Part shown: piece by piece, positions 9,957-20,282 of the stretch
Numbering within the stretch: position 1 is the first letter of the stretch
Layout: each line of letters opens with the position of its first letter
Assembly: GCA_951640165.1 (NCBI GenBank)
Contig: OX621234.1
Coordinates: 4,035,001 to 4,099,000, forward strand
Length of the DNA: 64,000 nucleotides
Reading direction: 5' to 3'
Source of the DNA: Pseudoips prasinana
Taxonomy: Eukaryota > Arthropoda > Insecta > Lepidoptera > Nolidae
The notes under the pieces: generated by a model
Seen by the model: the letters and a program-made list of their open reading frames with translations, nothing else
Databases searched by the model: none
What the model was told of the DNA's origin: nothing
Translations under genes and position numbers: made by a program

Positions 9957-10712
9957 CAGGGGGGCTATCGACTAAGTCGCCGAACATCGTTAAATCGGCT
10001 TCCATGCGCACATGTGACGCAAATGATCCGGAATCGATTTTCAACGTCGAAGCCGATTTAACCTAGATGTAACTGATAGCTGTAAACCATATTTTAATAA
10101 ATACAAAATTCTAACACTTCCGTCTCTGTATATTCTGGAAACAGCGTTGTTTGTTAAATGTAACCCTCACTTGTTTAAAAACTCTCTGATGTGGCTATTC
10201 GTAATAGGCGTAGGGATCAATTATGTTATGACCACAGCCAAAACAGCGCTAATGTGGAAAAGTATTTTTGCTTAGCACCAAAAATTAACAATAAGCTTCC
10301 AGCCTCACTAAAACTTCTACATTTTAATTTGTTTAAGAGTAAACTAAGGGACCTACTATGTCAAACATGCTACTACTCAACTACTGATTATCTAAATGAT
10401 ACTCTTTAAGTAAAATGTAATTAATACCTGCTAATAATATAGTACCCAGGACCTTCAATTTTCTGACACATTGTGGTGTTGATGTTATTGATGATTCTTC
10501 TCTCTTCTTCTTGATTTATATAGTTTTGATTAGTATTTTGATTCTTTTATATTATTTTAATTTGTACGCCTTATATCGGCAGAATATGATGTTTTCATAA
10601 TTTACTTTTAAGATCTGTATTTATACATTACCATATTCATGCAAATAAATATATTGATTGATTGATTTAACGTTTAATGATTTAATGTTCGGTGACTTAG
10701 CCGGTAGCCACC
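9957..10712. mobile_element. Fold-back MITE-3, copy 1, split by CR1-type LINE end
   Basis: Left part 9957-10062 and right part 10664-10712 match the arms of the intact fold-back element at 42667-42915 (CTAAGTCGCCGAACATCG, then GAAGCCGATTTAAC, and TTCGGTGACTTAGCCGGTAG at the far end). The insertion duplicated GATTTAAC (10055-10062 and 10664-10671). This copy is truncated and diverged compared with 42667-42915. Confidence 0.7.
10063..10663 (+). mobile_element. CR1-type LINE 3' end, element D family
   Basis: It closely matches the last 610 bp of element D (51569-52179), from GATGTAACTGATAGC through the final reverse-transcriptase codons (FKSKLRDLLCQTCYYSTTDY, stop near 10409) to the ATTGATTGATT tail. 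A one-base change after ITMANS-like codons near 10215 breaks the frame relative to D. An 8-bp duplication, GATTTAAC, flanks it, showing a true 5'-truncated insertion. Confidence 0.82.
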
Positions 10713-10790
10713 CTCAAGAATGGGTGATGTCCCGGGTAAGCGCATTACTGCCTTGTATCCCGGAACGAATTTAGTCAATAAGAAACATTG

Positions 10791-10994
10791 CACGTGTGGC
10801 GCAGTGGCTATGACAGTCGCCTCGCCTCTTCGTGTCGCGGGTTCGAGTCCCGCGTCGGACAACTATTTGTGTGACCCATACATAGTTTTTCTGAGTCTGG
10901 ATGTAAATTGTGTCCGTCTATTATATGTTAGTAAAGTACCTCGCGACACAGGGATTAGATTCCCTAGTGCGGGTGTTGTCTTTAAAAAAAAAAA
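10791..10994 (+). mobile_element. SINE-1, full-length copy
   Basis: The head is tRNA-like: A-box-like GTGGCGCAGTGGCT at about 10796 and B-box GGTTCGAGTCC at about 10841, with a closing GCGGG/CCCGC T-stem. The body runs through TGTCCGTCTATTATATG to an A-rich tail near 10982-10994. A second full copy lies at 43107-43300 and a chimeric head at 45218-45320. Pol III transcription is inferred from the boxes. Confidence 0.7.
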
Positions 10995-11111
10995 CAAAAG
11001 CATGTAAATATTAACACTTTACCTTATACCACAGCTCATCGTGCCAAGGATGCAGTGGCATTCCCCCATTTACCTACCCCATACTAACTAGCTTTGATTG
11101 TTATAGTTTTT
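10995..11111. other. Short unassigned spacer
   Basis: No gene or repeat is recognised between SINE-1 and the LINE-X pair. Confidence 0.25.
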
Positions 11112-11805
11112 TTTTTCATTCACGTAGACTTTAAAAAAGCGATTGTAAATAGTTAGAACATGTTTGTAGTAATACAGTTATTATTTCTAGTTAGTTATTA
11201 CAGATATTTAGGTACACGGAAAGTTAAAACATTTATACAATTTATTTTATAATGGTAGTGATATTTAGCTAGCTTGTATTAAGTTATTGTCAAGGAGATT
11301 ATGTTTATGTTTTAATTATTGAAATTTATATTTTACTACATATTGTCTGAATAGTTCTGCCAATAATTTGATACGATTTGACAATAACTTGATACGAGCT
11401 AGCTAAATATCATTGCTGTTATAAAATAAATTTTATTTATGTTTTAATACTATCAATACAATGTGTACCTAAATATCTATGTTACTAGAAATAATAATGT
11501 ATACAACTATAATACTAAAACATGTTCTGACTATTTACAAGCGCTTTTTTAAAGTCTACGTGAATAAAAAACCTTTTTTATTTTTATTTATTTTATTTTA
11601 TTTTAATATTAGGGTATGAATTCAGTTTTATTATTATAACGGACCTTGTGTTTAAAACGACGGTCACGCTTTAATGCTACCACCGGATCCAAGGCGCCCC
11701 AACTTAGAAGACCCAGCGAAACAAACTCAGCAGGTTCATCTACTACCGGTTTCAACACGGCCCAGTTGAGACGGTCCGGCGAAACATACTCAAGCAGGCA
11801 TGTAC
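11112..11805 (-). mobile_element. LINE-X 3' end, split by an opposite copy
   Basis: The tail side (11112-11365) and the upstream side (about 11620-11805, with GGACCTTGTGT, GCTTTAATGCTACCACCGG and TCATCTACTACCGGTTTCAA) together reproduce the order seen at 40087-40492. A plus-oriented LINE-X end lies between them. The result is a roughly 250-bp imperfect inverted repeat. Confidence 0.6.
11370..11606 (+). mobile_element. LINE-X 3' end nested in another LINE-X
   Basis: It runs from ACAATAACTTGATACGAGC to GTGAATAAAAAACC and a (TTTTA)n tail, the opposite orientation to the LINE-X sequence on both sides. Since those outer parts read as one copy, this one inserted later. Confidence 0.6.
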
Positions 11806-11946
11806 ACGTTTACTGCAGAATGTATCTATCAGCTAACCGGCGCGCGGCGATAGTACTCGCAAGTTTAAAATGATTTTTGTTTAAACATTCGCTCTAACAA
11901 TTAATCAAGTGCATAAGAAACGGATCATCAGTTCTCAAGTTACGAC

Positions 11947-12131
11947 ACACATACAAGAAATACATTTAGTAGATGAATAGCATAGTATAGAACTAATAGT
12001 AGGAATTTTATAAGGCTATTCGACTAATAACAATATCTAGGGACAATGTCACACAGATCATCCTAGCCCCAAACTAAGCAAAGCTTGTACTATGGGCACC
12101 AGGCGATGATAACTATAACTATACATATAAT
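11947..12131 (+). repeat. Local direct duplication, copy 1
   Basis: From ACAAGAAATACATTTAGTAG through AGCCCCAAACTAAGCAAAGC to TATACATATAATA it matches 12430-12600 with few differences. The inner part (12026-12124) is the tail half of a SINE-2 on the minus strand. Copy 1 stops at MITE-1, while copy 2 runs on into an intact Helitron start. Confidence 0.75.
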
Positions 12132-12132
12132 A

Positions 12133-12263
12133 GCCAGCACATCCATGTACCCCAATCTGTCAAATTTCTTTTATATATTTTCAACTTTATGACATAAACA
12201 TGAGGTTCACTTTCAATTGAGGAAATTTGACAGATTGGGGTAACTTGATGTGCTGGCGTCTGT
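12133..12263. mobile_element. MITE-1, copy 1 (hairpin element)
   Basis: The outer arms GCCAGCACATC / GATGTGCTGGC and inner arms CCCCAATCTGTCAAATTTC / GAAATTTGACAGATTGGGG make a 130-bp element that folds on itself. Copies are at 14902-15036 and 24546-24711. No coding capacity. Confidence 0.75.
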
Positions 12264-12429
12264 ACATCTATGTGTTTCTATTATTATTTTATTTTTCGGT
12301 CGCCTCCCCTCCGTAACTTCTAAAATAAGAGAATGATAAAACTAAAAACACTATATGACGTGCATTACCATGCAAACTTCCACCAAAAATTGGTTTGATT
12401 CAGATCTAGTAAGTTGATTTTTTTAATCA
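12264..12429 (-). repeat. Repeat G fragment next to MITE-1
   Basis: Read on the minus strand it follows the middle of repeat G (CTAGATCT...AAACCAATTTT, then TTCTCTTATTTTAG). The same MITE-1 plus repeat G arrangement recurs at 14902-15200, so the pair spread as a unit or the MITE sits at the same site in the repeat. Confidence 0.6.
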
Positions 12430-12586
12430 CACACAAGAAATACATTTAGTAGATGAATAGCATAGTATAGAACTAATAGTAGGAGTTTTATAAGGCTATT
12501 CGACTAATAATAATATCTGGGGACAATGTCACACAGATCATCCTAGCCCCAAACTAAGCAAAGCTTGTGGGTACCAGGCGATGATA
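12430..12586 (+). repeat. Local direct duplication, copy 2
   Basis: Second copy of 11947-12131, separated by about 480 bp. It contains the same minus-strand SINE-2 tail and joins directly to the Helitron that starts at 12587. Confidence 0.75.
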
Positions 12587-12895
12587 TCTATACATATAAT
12601 AAAATTGTAGGAAAGTCAAAACTGTACATTGAATTTATTTTTAAAAGGATTCTTGGGGCGTGATCTACAATCGACCTCGAAGCCAAAAGTATAGTTTTCA
12701 GAAATTTTGTCTGTTTATCTGTATGTATGTCCGGGCTGAACTCAAAAAGTACTGCATGGATTTACTTCAAATTTCGCATGAATATTACTAAGAGGTTGGG
12801 TCAACATATAGGCTATTTATTATCACGCTATCACCTACGGGGGCTGTGATAATTTATAAAATTTAACGCGGGTAAAACCGCTGGGCACAGCTCGT
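12587..12895 (+). mobile_element. Small Helitron
   Basis: It starts TCTATACATATAATA after an A and ends with a hairpin (CGCGG GTAAAA CCGC) and GGGCACAGCTCGT, one base off the usual CTAGT. Internal landmarks (ATCACGCTATCACCTACGGG, TTTAACGCGGGTAAAACC) match 8063-9689 and 61064-61363. At 309 bp without a coding frame it is non-autonomous. Confidence 0.75.
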
Positions 12896-13137
12896 ACATC
12901 ATATAGATAGATAAATACTTATATACATCGAAAACATCCATGACTCAGAAACAAATATTCGTGCTCATGACACAAATATTTGCACTTACCGGGATTCTAA
13001 CCCAGGTCCACCAGCTTCGTAGGCGGGGGCACTACCAACTAGGCTACGGTGACCGACTAATCGATAGACCGTATAAATATATTTTTGATAACATTAACTT
13101 ATTTCTAAAACGCATATTAATTTTATATTATTAGACG

Positions 13138-13386
13138 GGTCTGTTGGCGTGGTTGACAAATGCTTGCTTTTCACGTCGGAAGTCGTGGGTTCGATTCCCA
13201 CCCAGGACATATATTTATGTGCACGAACATGTCTGTTTGTCCTGAGTCTGGGTGTAATTTATCTATATAAGTATTTACAAAATAAAAGTAGCACATGTAT
13301 ATCAGTTAGGTATCTGGTTTCCTTAGTACAAGCTTTGCTTAGTTTGGGATCAGATGGCCGCCGGCCGTGTGTAAATAATGTCCGTA
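13138..13386 (+). mobile_element. SINE-2, full-length copy
   Basis: The tRNA-like head has TGTTGGCGTGGTTGACAAAT and B-box GGTTCGATTCC. The body has CATGTCTGTTTGTCCTGAGT and GCTTTGCTTAGTTTGGGATC, ending near AATAATGTCC. Other copies: 27353-27573, 28190-28892 (split), 41801-42101, 58168-58420; minus-strand tails at 12026-12124, 12505-12580 and 39918-40043. Confidence 0.7.
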
Positions 13387-14901
13387 TATAAGTCATTAAA
13401 GGTAAAGTGCTGTTTACGATGTATGACTTATTAAAAAGAACTACTTACTAGATCTCGTTCAAACCAATTTTCGGTCGATATGTGAATAGCAAAAATCGTA
13501 CCGCATACTTCTTTTGGTGTTCAGCTACATAATTTGGACCACTTATTAAGACCACTAAGGCATTTATTTTCATGTACCTATGTATAATATTTTTAGAACT
13601 TGGGGTTAATTAATAATATCAAAAATAATATTTCAATTATTTTCAATAAATAAACGTAATAAAATGGTAAACTAAACGCAGTTACGTTTTCAGAAATTGC
13701 CATGTGTAAAATAATATAAATATCGAAATTATAATTAATTGTTTTTAAATGGGAACAACATTACATATAAATGATATAATTATATAATTATTTATTATAT
13801 CTATGAAAGCACAGTAGTTGCATTAAATCGTAATAATTAATGATATTATATGATATTTAGAATAGGAATGATTTTCGTCGTCAATATTTTTTGTTCATGG
13901 CAATTATTTATTGACAGGCAAAGACAATCTGTCAGGTATTTATTGCTGTTGTTTTGATACATGTCATCAATTTAGTAAATTATCTTGCATTTTTACGTTG
14001 AGTTATCGTCCGTACTATAATATATATGTGTTGACAGTGGATTCATGAAAGGACTCTTTGTCATTTAATTAAAATAACGAGTTTGCAATGTTTTAATTTC
14101 TACATTCGCCCGCCCCCACTAAGAAGAAAGCATGAGTGAAGTTCTCAATAAACCCAATGTTGCTTTGTGCTATGTGATAATTATTGTTTGGTACTTATAT
14201 GAAGATGTTCTTAGATCTTAGATGAAGTAATACTAAGGATGAATTAATAATAATACTAATAAAATAAATATTGTTACAAAAAACAAAGAACATATTGTTT
14301 TATTTACCTCCACTCAAAACCTCGTATAAAACCCCTCGCAACCTCACACAAATGTACACTGGGGTATGAACTTTGTAATTAATGGAAATAAAGAACTTTT
14401 CATTATTTCAACAAATAATAGTTTTTTGCATATTGCTAACCTAACTTGCGACCCGGTTAGGGTTTTCGGGGCAGGTTCGGAATAAATCCATGTAAAGACT
14501 ACAAAAAGAGCGACAATTTATTTTACTTTATCACCATTATGTTTATGTAAATATAATATGTAACAATCTTCATTAGTACACTAGTTAACACTAGCATTTC
14601 ATTACCACATCAGTAGACACACTTTGATATTTACAGTATCTTACTTAGGTAGTAAGAGTTATTTTCGAACTTCAATGTATCCTGGGTCATGGGGTTGACC
14701 CACAGATTACCAAACGTAACCTTAAAATAAAACTGGCTATAACTTTTAATTCCAAGAACTAAAAATCTAAGAAATTAATATGCCTTTTCTATCACATTAA
14801 CTACCAATTAAAACATAAAATATCCCGAAACACGAAATTTTACTAGCGGTATAAAAATCCCATACAGACCTGCCGTTTACCTTTACACGGTAATGTACAG
14901 A
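13387..14901. other. Long AT-rich stretch, no gene seen
   Basis: A short repeat G piece (CTACTTACTAGATCTCGTTC) occurs at about 13385-13485. The remaining roughly 1.4 kb is AT-rich, with long A/T runs and no frame I can recognise. It may be unique host intergenic DNA, of which this window has little. Confidence 0.35.
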
Positions 14902-15036
14902 CAGACGCCAGCACATCCATGTACCCCAATCTGTCAAATTTCTTTTATAGATTTTCAACTTTATTACATAAATATAAGGTTCACTTTCAATTGGGGAAAT
15001 TTGACAGATTGGGGTGACTTGATGTGCTGGCGTCTG
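14902..15036. mobile_element. MITE-1, copy 2
   Basis: CAGACGCCAGCACATC at the left and GATGTGCTGGCGTCTG at the right are perfect inverted ends, with the CCCCAATCTGTCAAATTTC inner arms. This is the best-preserved copy. It is followed at 15037-15200 by the same minus-strand repeat G piece as copy 1. Confidence 0.8.
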
Positions 15037-15200
15037 TACATCTATGTTTTTCTATTATTATTTTATTTTTCGGTCCCTTCTCCTCCGTAACTTCTAAAAT
15101 AAGAGAATGATAAAACTAAAAAAACTATATGACGTGCATTATTACCATGCAAACTTCCACCAAAAATTGGTTTGATTCAGATCTAGTAAGTTGATTTTTT
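15037..15200 (-). repeat. Repeat G fragment next to MITE-1
   Basis: Nearly the same sequence as 12264-12429, confirming a duplicated MITE-1 plus repeat G composite. Confidence 0.6.
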
Positions 15201-15204
15201 TAAT

Positions 15205-15371
15205 CACAATAATATTATAAAGACTATAGTTTGTGAGTGTGTGTATACGCAAAAACTACCGGACTGATTTTGATGAAACTTTGTATTAATATAGCTTATA
15301 TATCCGAACAACATACAGGCTATAATTTATAAAGTTTAACGTAGATAAAACCGCGGGGCATCGATAGTACG
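15205..15371 (+). mobile_element. Small Helitron, degraded 3' end
   Basis: It starts ATAATATTATAAAGACTATA, contains AACTACCGGACTGATTTTGA, and ends TTTAACGTAGATAAAACCGCGGGGCATCG. The hairpin and final CTAGT are mutated. About 165 bp, related to 35059-35228. Confidence 0.6.
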
Positions 15372-15389
15372 TCATAAATCGTAAAGCGC

Positions 15390-15668
15390 AATTTACCTTT
15401 CATTCTTTTTTTTATCATTTATTCTCTTAAATTATTCACATTACAAAACAATGTAACAAAATCGCCAAACTGTTGCCAGTTTGTTGGCGATATTGGCGCT
15501 CTTACATATTACTTTTATACACATTATATATTTATACCTTTTTTTATATAACTATACATATTTTTATTTTAGGTAGTACGTTTTCAGTGTTTTTTTAAAT
15601 GATACAGCACTTATATTATCATCTTTGGACGAGTTCCTTATAAAATCTATGGTATTCAATATTGTTTT
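15390..15668 (-). pseudogene. LINE reverse transcriptase C-terminal scrap
   Basis: On the minus strand 15560-15665 reads SSKDDNISAVSFKKTLKTYY then a stop, resembling the last codons of a CR1/Jockey-group polymerase. The remainder down to 15390 would be its 3' untranslated region. It abuts the tail of element B, which probably inserted here. Confidence 0.4.
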
Positions 15669-16014
15669 ATCAATCAATCAATCAATCCATCAATCAATCT
15701 TTATTGTGTGAAATTTGGTACAAGGAGGATCATAAATATAAATAAATAGTTCACAAAAATCAACCACATAGGTGTACACAATTTTACAAATGTCATGTTT
15801 AGTTAAAATATTAAATATCTAAATTTACTAAAAATAATGAACACCAATTTTTTATAACATCACAATATTTTTCAAAGATAAACAATCCCGATAAAATCAA
15901 ATTAATAATACAAAACATTAAAATATAATAATAATTAATTTAAACAGTCAATATAAATAGTGCAGGACAACTTTACAGTAATGGTCTAATCATCAAGTCA
16001 GTACCTTCTGCTTA

Positions 16015-16326
16015 TCTATACAAATAAATAAAATTGGAGTGTCTGTTTGTAATATTGAAATAACAGGTTTTTACTACATTAATATGAATATATATACGGT
16101 ACATACACCAAAATAACATTTTTTACAATTTTTGTCTGTCTGTCTGTCTGTTTGTTCCGGCTAATCTCTGAAATGGCTGGACCGATTTTGACGGGACTTT
16201 TATTGGCAGGCAGCTGATGTAATAAGGAGTAACTTAGGCTACTTTTATTTTAGAAAAAGTCTTTTATTTTACAAAAAAACGTAATAAACTAATTAACACG
16301 CGGACGAAGTCGCGGGCACAGCTAGT
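16015..16326 (+). mobile_element. Small Helitron at the end of element B
   Basis: It starts TCTATACAAAT after an A and ends with hairpin CGCGGACGAAGTCGCG and GGCACAGCTAGT at 16326. About 312 bp, no coding frame. It replaced the last codons of element B: the B frame now stops on a TAG made from the Helitron's terminal bases. Confidence 0.78.
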
Positions 16327-17104
16327 CATTAATAAACTCAGTAATCGAGTAATAACATTTGTCTATAAGGAATTTAAACAAACTCTTTTTAAATGATTTA
16401 ATACAATCCAGGCTTCTTATAGCAACTGGTATGTTGTTATATATTTTTGAAGACATACCTAAAACATTTTTGCTATATAATGCGGTCCTATGTGGTGGAA
16501 CGCATATTGTTTTTTGAAGACGTCTTGAGCGTAATATTTCAAATAAGTGGATATTAGTTTTGACAAATACTCCCATTTCATAAATATACATTGACGGTAA
16601 GGTGAGTATATTTAAGTCATTGAAAAGTGGTCTGCAGCTGTCGGTCGAATGCAAGCTACAAAAGGATCGTAAACATCTTTTCTGAGCCTTGAATATAATA
16701 TCTCTGTCTGTCGAGTTGCCCCAGTATATAATGCCATATCTTATATTTGATGACACATAGGCATTGTATGATATTAGCACTGTAGAACGATTGACAGTCT
16801 TTGATAGTTTGTACAGAGCATAAGCAAATTGACTTAGTTTTTTTGTAAGGAAATCAATATGATATTTCCATGTCAGTTGTCTGTCTATATGAAGTCCTAG
16901 AAATTTTGTGGTCTCAGTCTCAGTGATAGGAGTTTTATCGTACTCAATATTTAGTTCCGGCTTATTTGTTCGCTGATTAAATAACATTATTTTCGTCTTA
17001 TTAAGATTTATTTTAAGATTATTGTCATTTAACCAAATAATTACATTTTTGAGATCATTATTTATGTCAGATTCTAAAGTTTTAATGTCATTTCCTGAGA
17101 AAAG
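16322..17104 (-). pseudogene. Element B reverse transcriptase, C-terminal part
   Basis: The frame begins at the element A junction and continues the polymerase after its active site: LFSGNDIKTLESDINNDLK, then TKFLGLHIDRQLTWKYHID, IRYGIIYWGNSTDRDIIFKA, SSKIYNNIPVAIRSLD and CYYSITEFIND. It is the CR1-type thumb and C-terminal region and aligns residue by residue with element D. It lacks the YADD active site, which lies on the far side of element A at about 20300. It has no start of its own. Confidence 0.85.
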
Positions 17105-19981
17105 AAAGAAATTTACTATCAAAATGTTAATAGGATTCGGTCTAAGATTAGAGAGTTTTATTTAAGTGTTCTTAATAGTAACTACGACATAATATGCCTA
17201 ACTGAAACCAATTTAAACGATTCCGTTTTTGACGCGGAGCTCTTTGACGACCGTTATACTGTGTTTAGAAGGGACCGGGGCGACTCTTGTATTAGAAAGG
17301 TTGAGGGTGGTGGCGTGCTGGTTGCTATCAAAAAAGATTTTGAGACACATCGTCTACTATCCTGGGATACTGAAATCGAGGATCTGTGGCTATGTATTCG
17401 TCATTCACCCAATCAATGTAACAAATCATCGACAGTATACTTATGCGTTTGTTATCTTCCACCTGATCTTTCAATTGAACGTATTAGTAAATTTTATAAC
17501 AATTGTCAAAAACTTATAATGGAAAATTACCACTTAGGAGATTTTATTCTCATTGGAGACTTTAATACACCTTCTCTCACATGGACTAGATCTAATCATT
17601 TCCATTACTTAGAACCTAGCTCACCACAAGACACTAAAGCTAATTTGCTAGTCGAGACTTTGCTGTTGTGTGAATTACATCAACTTAACAACATCCCCAA
17701 TAAGAATAATAGATACCTAGATCTCATCTTAACCAACGTAACATCATCACAGGTGTACGGCGCTGTACCACTGAGTAGACTCGATGAACATCATCCCCCG
17801 TTAGTTATAAACTTATCTTTTAATGAATCTATTTGTAAATACCTTAAACCTGAAAAACGCTACAAATTTAACTTTCAGAAGTGCGAATATTCTAGGCTTA
17901 AAGGGGAACTTATGAAGACAGATTGGCCAACAGTCTTAACATCCTCTGATATAGACAGCTCGGTAGGCAAGTTTTACTCTACACTTAATGAAATCATTTC
18001 ACGTTTCACACCCTTAACGAAGGTTGATGCACATACTTATCCTGCATGGTTTTCATCAGGGTTGAAGCGGAACCTGAAGGAAAAGCTCAGGTACCATAGA
18101 CGTTTTAATAAATACGGAAATCCCCGTGACTATGATACATTTAGTTTGTTTCGTTCTAGGTGTAAAAAGCTAATGAGTGAGGATTACGACAATTTCCTAT
18201 CATCAGTGGAATCTTCTCATGATACCAACATAAGAAATTTCTGGCGGTCTGTTGACAGTAAAAAGGGTATCAATTCAATACCACAGACTATGAAATATGA
18301 AAACTTGGTTTCATCTGATCACCGGGGAATCTGCGAGCTTTTTTCTCAGTACTTTGGATCAGTCTATGATAACATCACAGATACTAATGCGGCGGATGCT
18401 GGTTTATATGACATGAATATCAGCACGGTGTCCTCTGTTAACATCTCCGATAGCGACATACTATTTAAAATAATGAAACTCGACTCTAAAAAAGGTACTG
18501 GTCCAGACGGTATTCCCCCATGTTTTATAAAAATGTGTGGTAAGGAATTGATTACGCCGTTGTCCATAATTTTTAATAAATCCCTCCATTCTGGCACATT
18601 TCCTACTGTGTGGAAAACAGCACACATAGTATCTATATACAAATCAGGCGACAAATCTCGCTGTGAGAATTATCGACCAATAAGTATCCTATCTTGCCTG
18701 GCTAAGCTGTTTGAGTCTGTAGTTTACGATACACTTTACCATCATGTAAGCTCGCTTATCTCACCTAAACAACATGGGTTCGTTAAAAATCGCTCAACTT
18801 TATCCAATCTACTAATATATAAAAATTATCTATGTATAGCGTTCGGTAAGAGATCTCAGGTCGATTCCATATACACAGACTTCTCAAAAGCGTTTGACAA
18901 GGTGTGTCATTCTTTATTATGTGTCAAACTCGCGAGATATGGCATTCATGGCAATTTACTACGGTGGGTAAAATCATATTTGGATAAGAGGAGTCAGCTC
19001 GTAGCCATTAAAGGCCATGTATCTACTCCAATAATTTGCACCTCAGGAGTTCCCCAAGGATCGCATTTAGGACCCCTATTTTTCGTCATCTTTATCAACG
19101 ATCTTATAGATAGACTAAATAACCCGTGTTTATTGTACGCTGATGATCTAAAAATATATTCAGCTGTAAACAGTATTCATGACGCCCTATCTCTTCAGTC
19201 AGATCTTGAAACGGTCAACGATTGGTGTCATGATAATTGCATGTCTTTGAACGTCCAAAAGTGCTGCGTTATTTCCTTCACTAACAAAAGTCAAAAAATA
19301 TTACATAACTACAACTTAAACGGGTGTGAGTTAGTAAGAAAGAACTGGGTTAAAGATCTGGGTCTTATTTTCGACGAAAAGTTAAATTTTCATATACATT
19401 TCGATAACATGGTTAATAAAAGCATCAAGTTGCTCGGCTTTATATTTAGAATAAGCAAGAACTTTAAAAATCCTATGTGTCGGTTACAACTGTATTCCAC
19501 TTTAATTCGGAGCATCCTGGAGTATAACTCACCTATTTGGTCACCTTTCTATGCTATCCATACGAACCGTATAGAACAGTTGCAAAAGAAATGCCTGCAT
19601 ATAATGTGCCACAGGCTCGGTCTTGTAAGACAACTAAGATCATATAAAGAGAGGCTCAACAGATTCAAATTGCTATCGCTCGAAACTCGTCGTAAATGCT
19701 ATGACCTCACTTGTCTTCACAAGATAGTGCACTCCATAATCGATGCCCCTGACTTAACATCCATTTTGAATTTCAACACAAAATTTAGAGCCCGCCAACC
19801 TCATCTTAAAAGTTTGACGTTAAATGTTCACATAAATAATACATCGTATTACAATCCACTTGTTAGAATGTGCCGTCTTTATAATGAGCTCCTGCTTCAA
19901 CATAGCAACGAATTAGATGTTTTCAACTTCGGAATCCAAACTTTTAAAAGGAAAGTTAGACATATCATGTCAAAAAGTTAA
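17105..19981 (+). CDS. LINE A endonuclease-reverse transcriptase
   Basis: A single open frame runs from the element's first bases to TAA at 19981, about 958 codons, with no native start codon. Domains in order: apurinic-type endonuclease (EIYYQNVNRIRSK, then CLTETNLND, LIGDFNTPS, LDLILTN, RLDEHHPPLV), then reverse transcriptase (GTGPDGIPPCFIK, NYRPISILSCLAKLFES, YTDFSKAFDKV, SGVPQGSHLGPLFF, active site LYADDLKIYS near 19140) and a C-terminal region with LIRSILEYNSPIWSPF. All key motifs are present and no stop interrupts them, so the insertion is fairly recent. Without promoter, leader and ORF1 it should not retrotranspose by itself. The clade within the Jockey/CR1 group is uncertain. Confidence 0.88.
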   Translation, partial: KEIYYQNVNRIRSKIREFYLSVLNSNYDIICLTETNLNDSVFDAELFDDRYTVFRRDRGDSCIRKVEGGGVLVAIKKDFETHRLLSWDTEIEDLWLCIRHSPNQCNKSSTVYLCVCYLPPDLSIERISKFYNNCQKLIMENYHLGDFILIGDFNTPSLTWTRSNHFHYLEPSSPQDTKANLLVETLLLCELHQLNNIPNKNNRYLDLILTNVTSSQVYGAVPLSRLDEHHPPLVINLSFNESICKYLKPEKRYKFNFQKCEYSRLKGELMKTDWPTVLTSSDIDSSVGKFYSTLNEIISRFTPLTKVDAHTYPAWFSSGLKRNLKEKLRYHRRFNKYGNPRDYDTFSLFRSRCKKLMSEDYDNFLSSVESSHDTNIRNFWRSVDSKKGINSIPQTMKYENLVSSDHRGICELFSQYFGSVYDNITDTNAADAGLYDMNISTVSSVNISDSDILFKIMKLDSKKGTGPDGIPPCFIKMCGKELITPLSIIFNKSLHSGTFPTVWKTAHIVSIYKSGDKSRCENYRPISILSCLAKLFESVVYDTLYHHVSSLISPKQHGFVKNRSTLSNLLIYKNYLCIAFGKRSQVDSIYTDFSKAFDKVCHSLLCVKLARYGIHGNLLRWVKSYLDKRSQLVAIKGHVSTPIICTSGVPQGSHLGPLFFVIFINDLIDRLNNPCLLYADDLKIYSAVNSIHDALSLQSDLETVNDWCHDNCMSLNVQKCCVISFTNKSQKILHNYNLNGCELVRKNWVKDLGLIFDEKLNFHIHFDNMVNKSIKLLGFIFRISKNFKNPMCRLQLYSTLIRSILEYNSPIWSPFYAIHTNRIEQLQKKCLHIMCHRLGLVRQLRSYKERLNRFKLLSLETRRKCYDLTCLHKIVHSIIDAPDLTSILNFNTKFRARQPHLKSLTLNVHINNTSYYNPLVRMCRLYNELLLQHSNELDVFNFGIQTFKRKVRHIMSKS

Positions 19982-20282
19982 AAATCAAATCTGCTTAAGC
20001 TTCAAACTATTAGATTTTAGTTTTAATTAATTAGTTTTAAGGTGCATGTTCACCTAGGTGCGACTCGATTGAATCATTGTGTTACGGATCGTGCTTCGGT
20101 GAATTTCAAATCTATTTGTTTTATTATATAATTTTACTTTATGTCATGCGTCACTATTAGTTCCACTCAAATTGTCATGCTGTGTACACTTGTTTAGGAA
20201 TACTGTCTAGAGCTAAACCTTAATGTATACTTTTCTGTCATGTATTGATGATATTCTGTTTTGTGTGCCAATAAAATAAAAT
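17105..20282 (+). mobile_element. Jockey/CR1-group LINE, element A, 5'-truncated
   Basis: The element begins abruptly at the first residues of the endonuclease and ends with GTGTGCCAATAAAATAAAAT, a tail of AATAA-type repeats. AAAAG at 17100-17104 and 20283-20287 is the target duplication, and element B reads straight across when element A is removed. About 3.2 kb. A related fragment is at 58778-59390. ORF1 and the leader are missing, as expected for incomplete reverse transcription. Confidence 0.85.

Noticed and set aside
10791..10862. tRNA gene
   Set aside because: The A- and B-boxes are good, but the sequence is the head of a dispersed SINE with copies elsewhere, and the acceptor stem does not close.
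20213..20282. Native C-terminus of the element B polymerase
   Set aside because: These residues are read from element A's 3' end; the true continuation is at 16322-17104.
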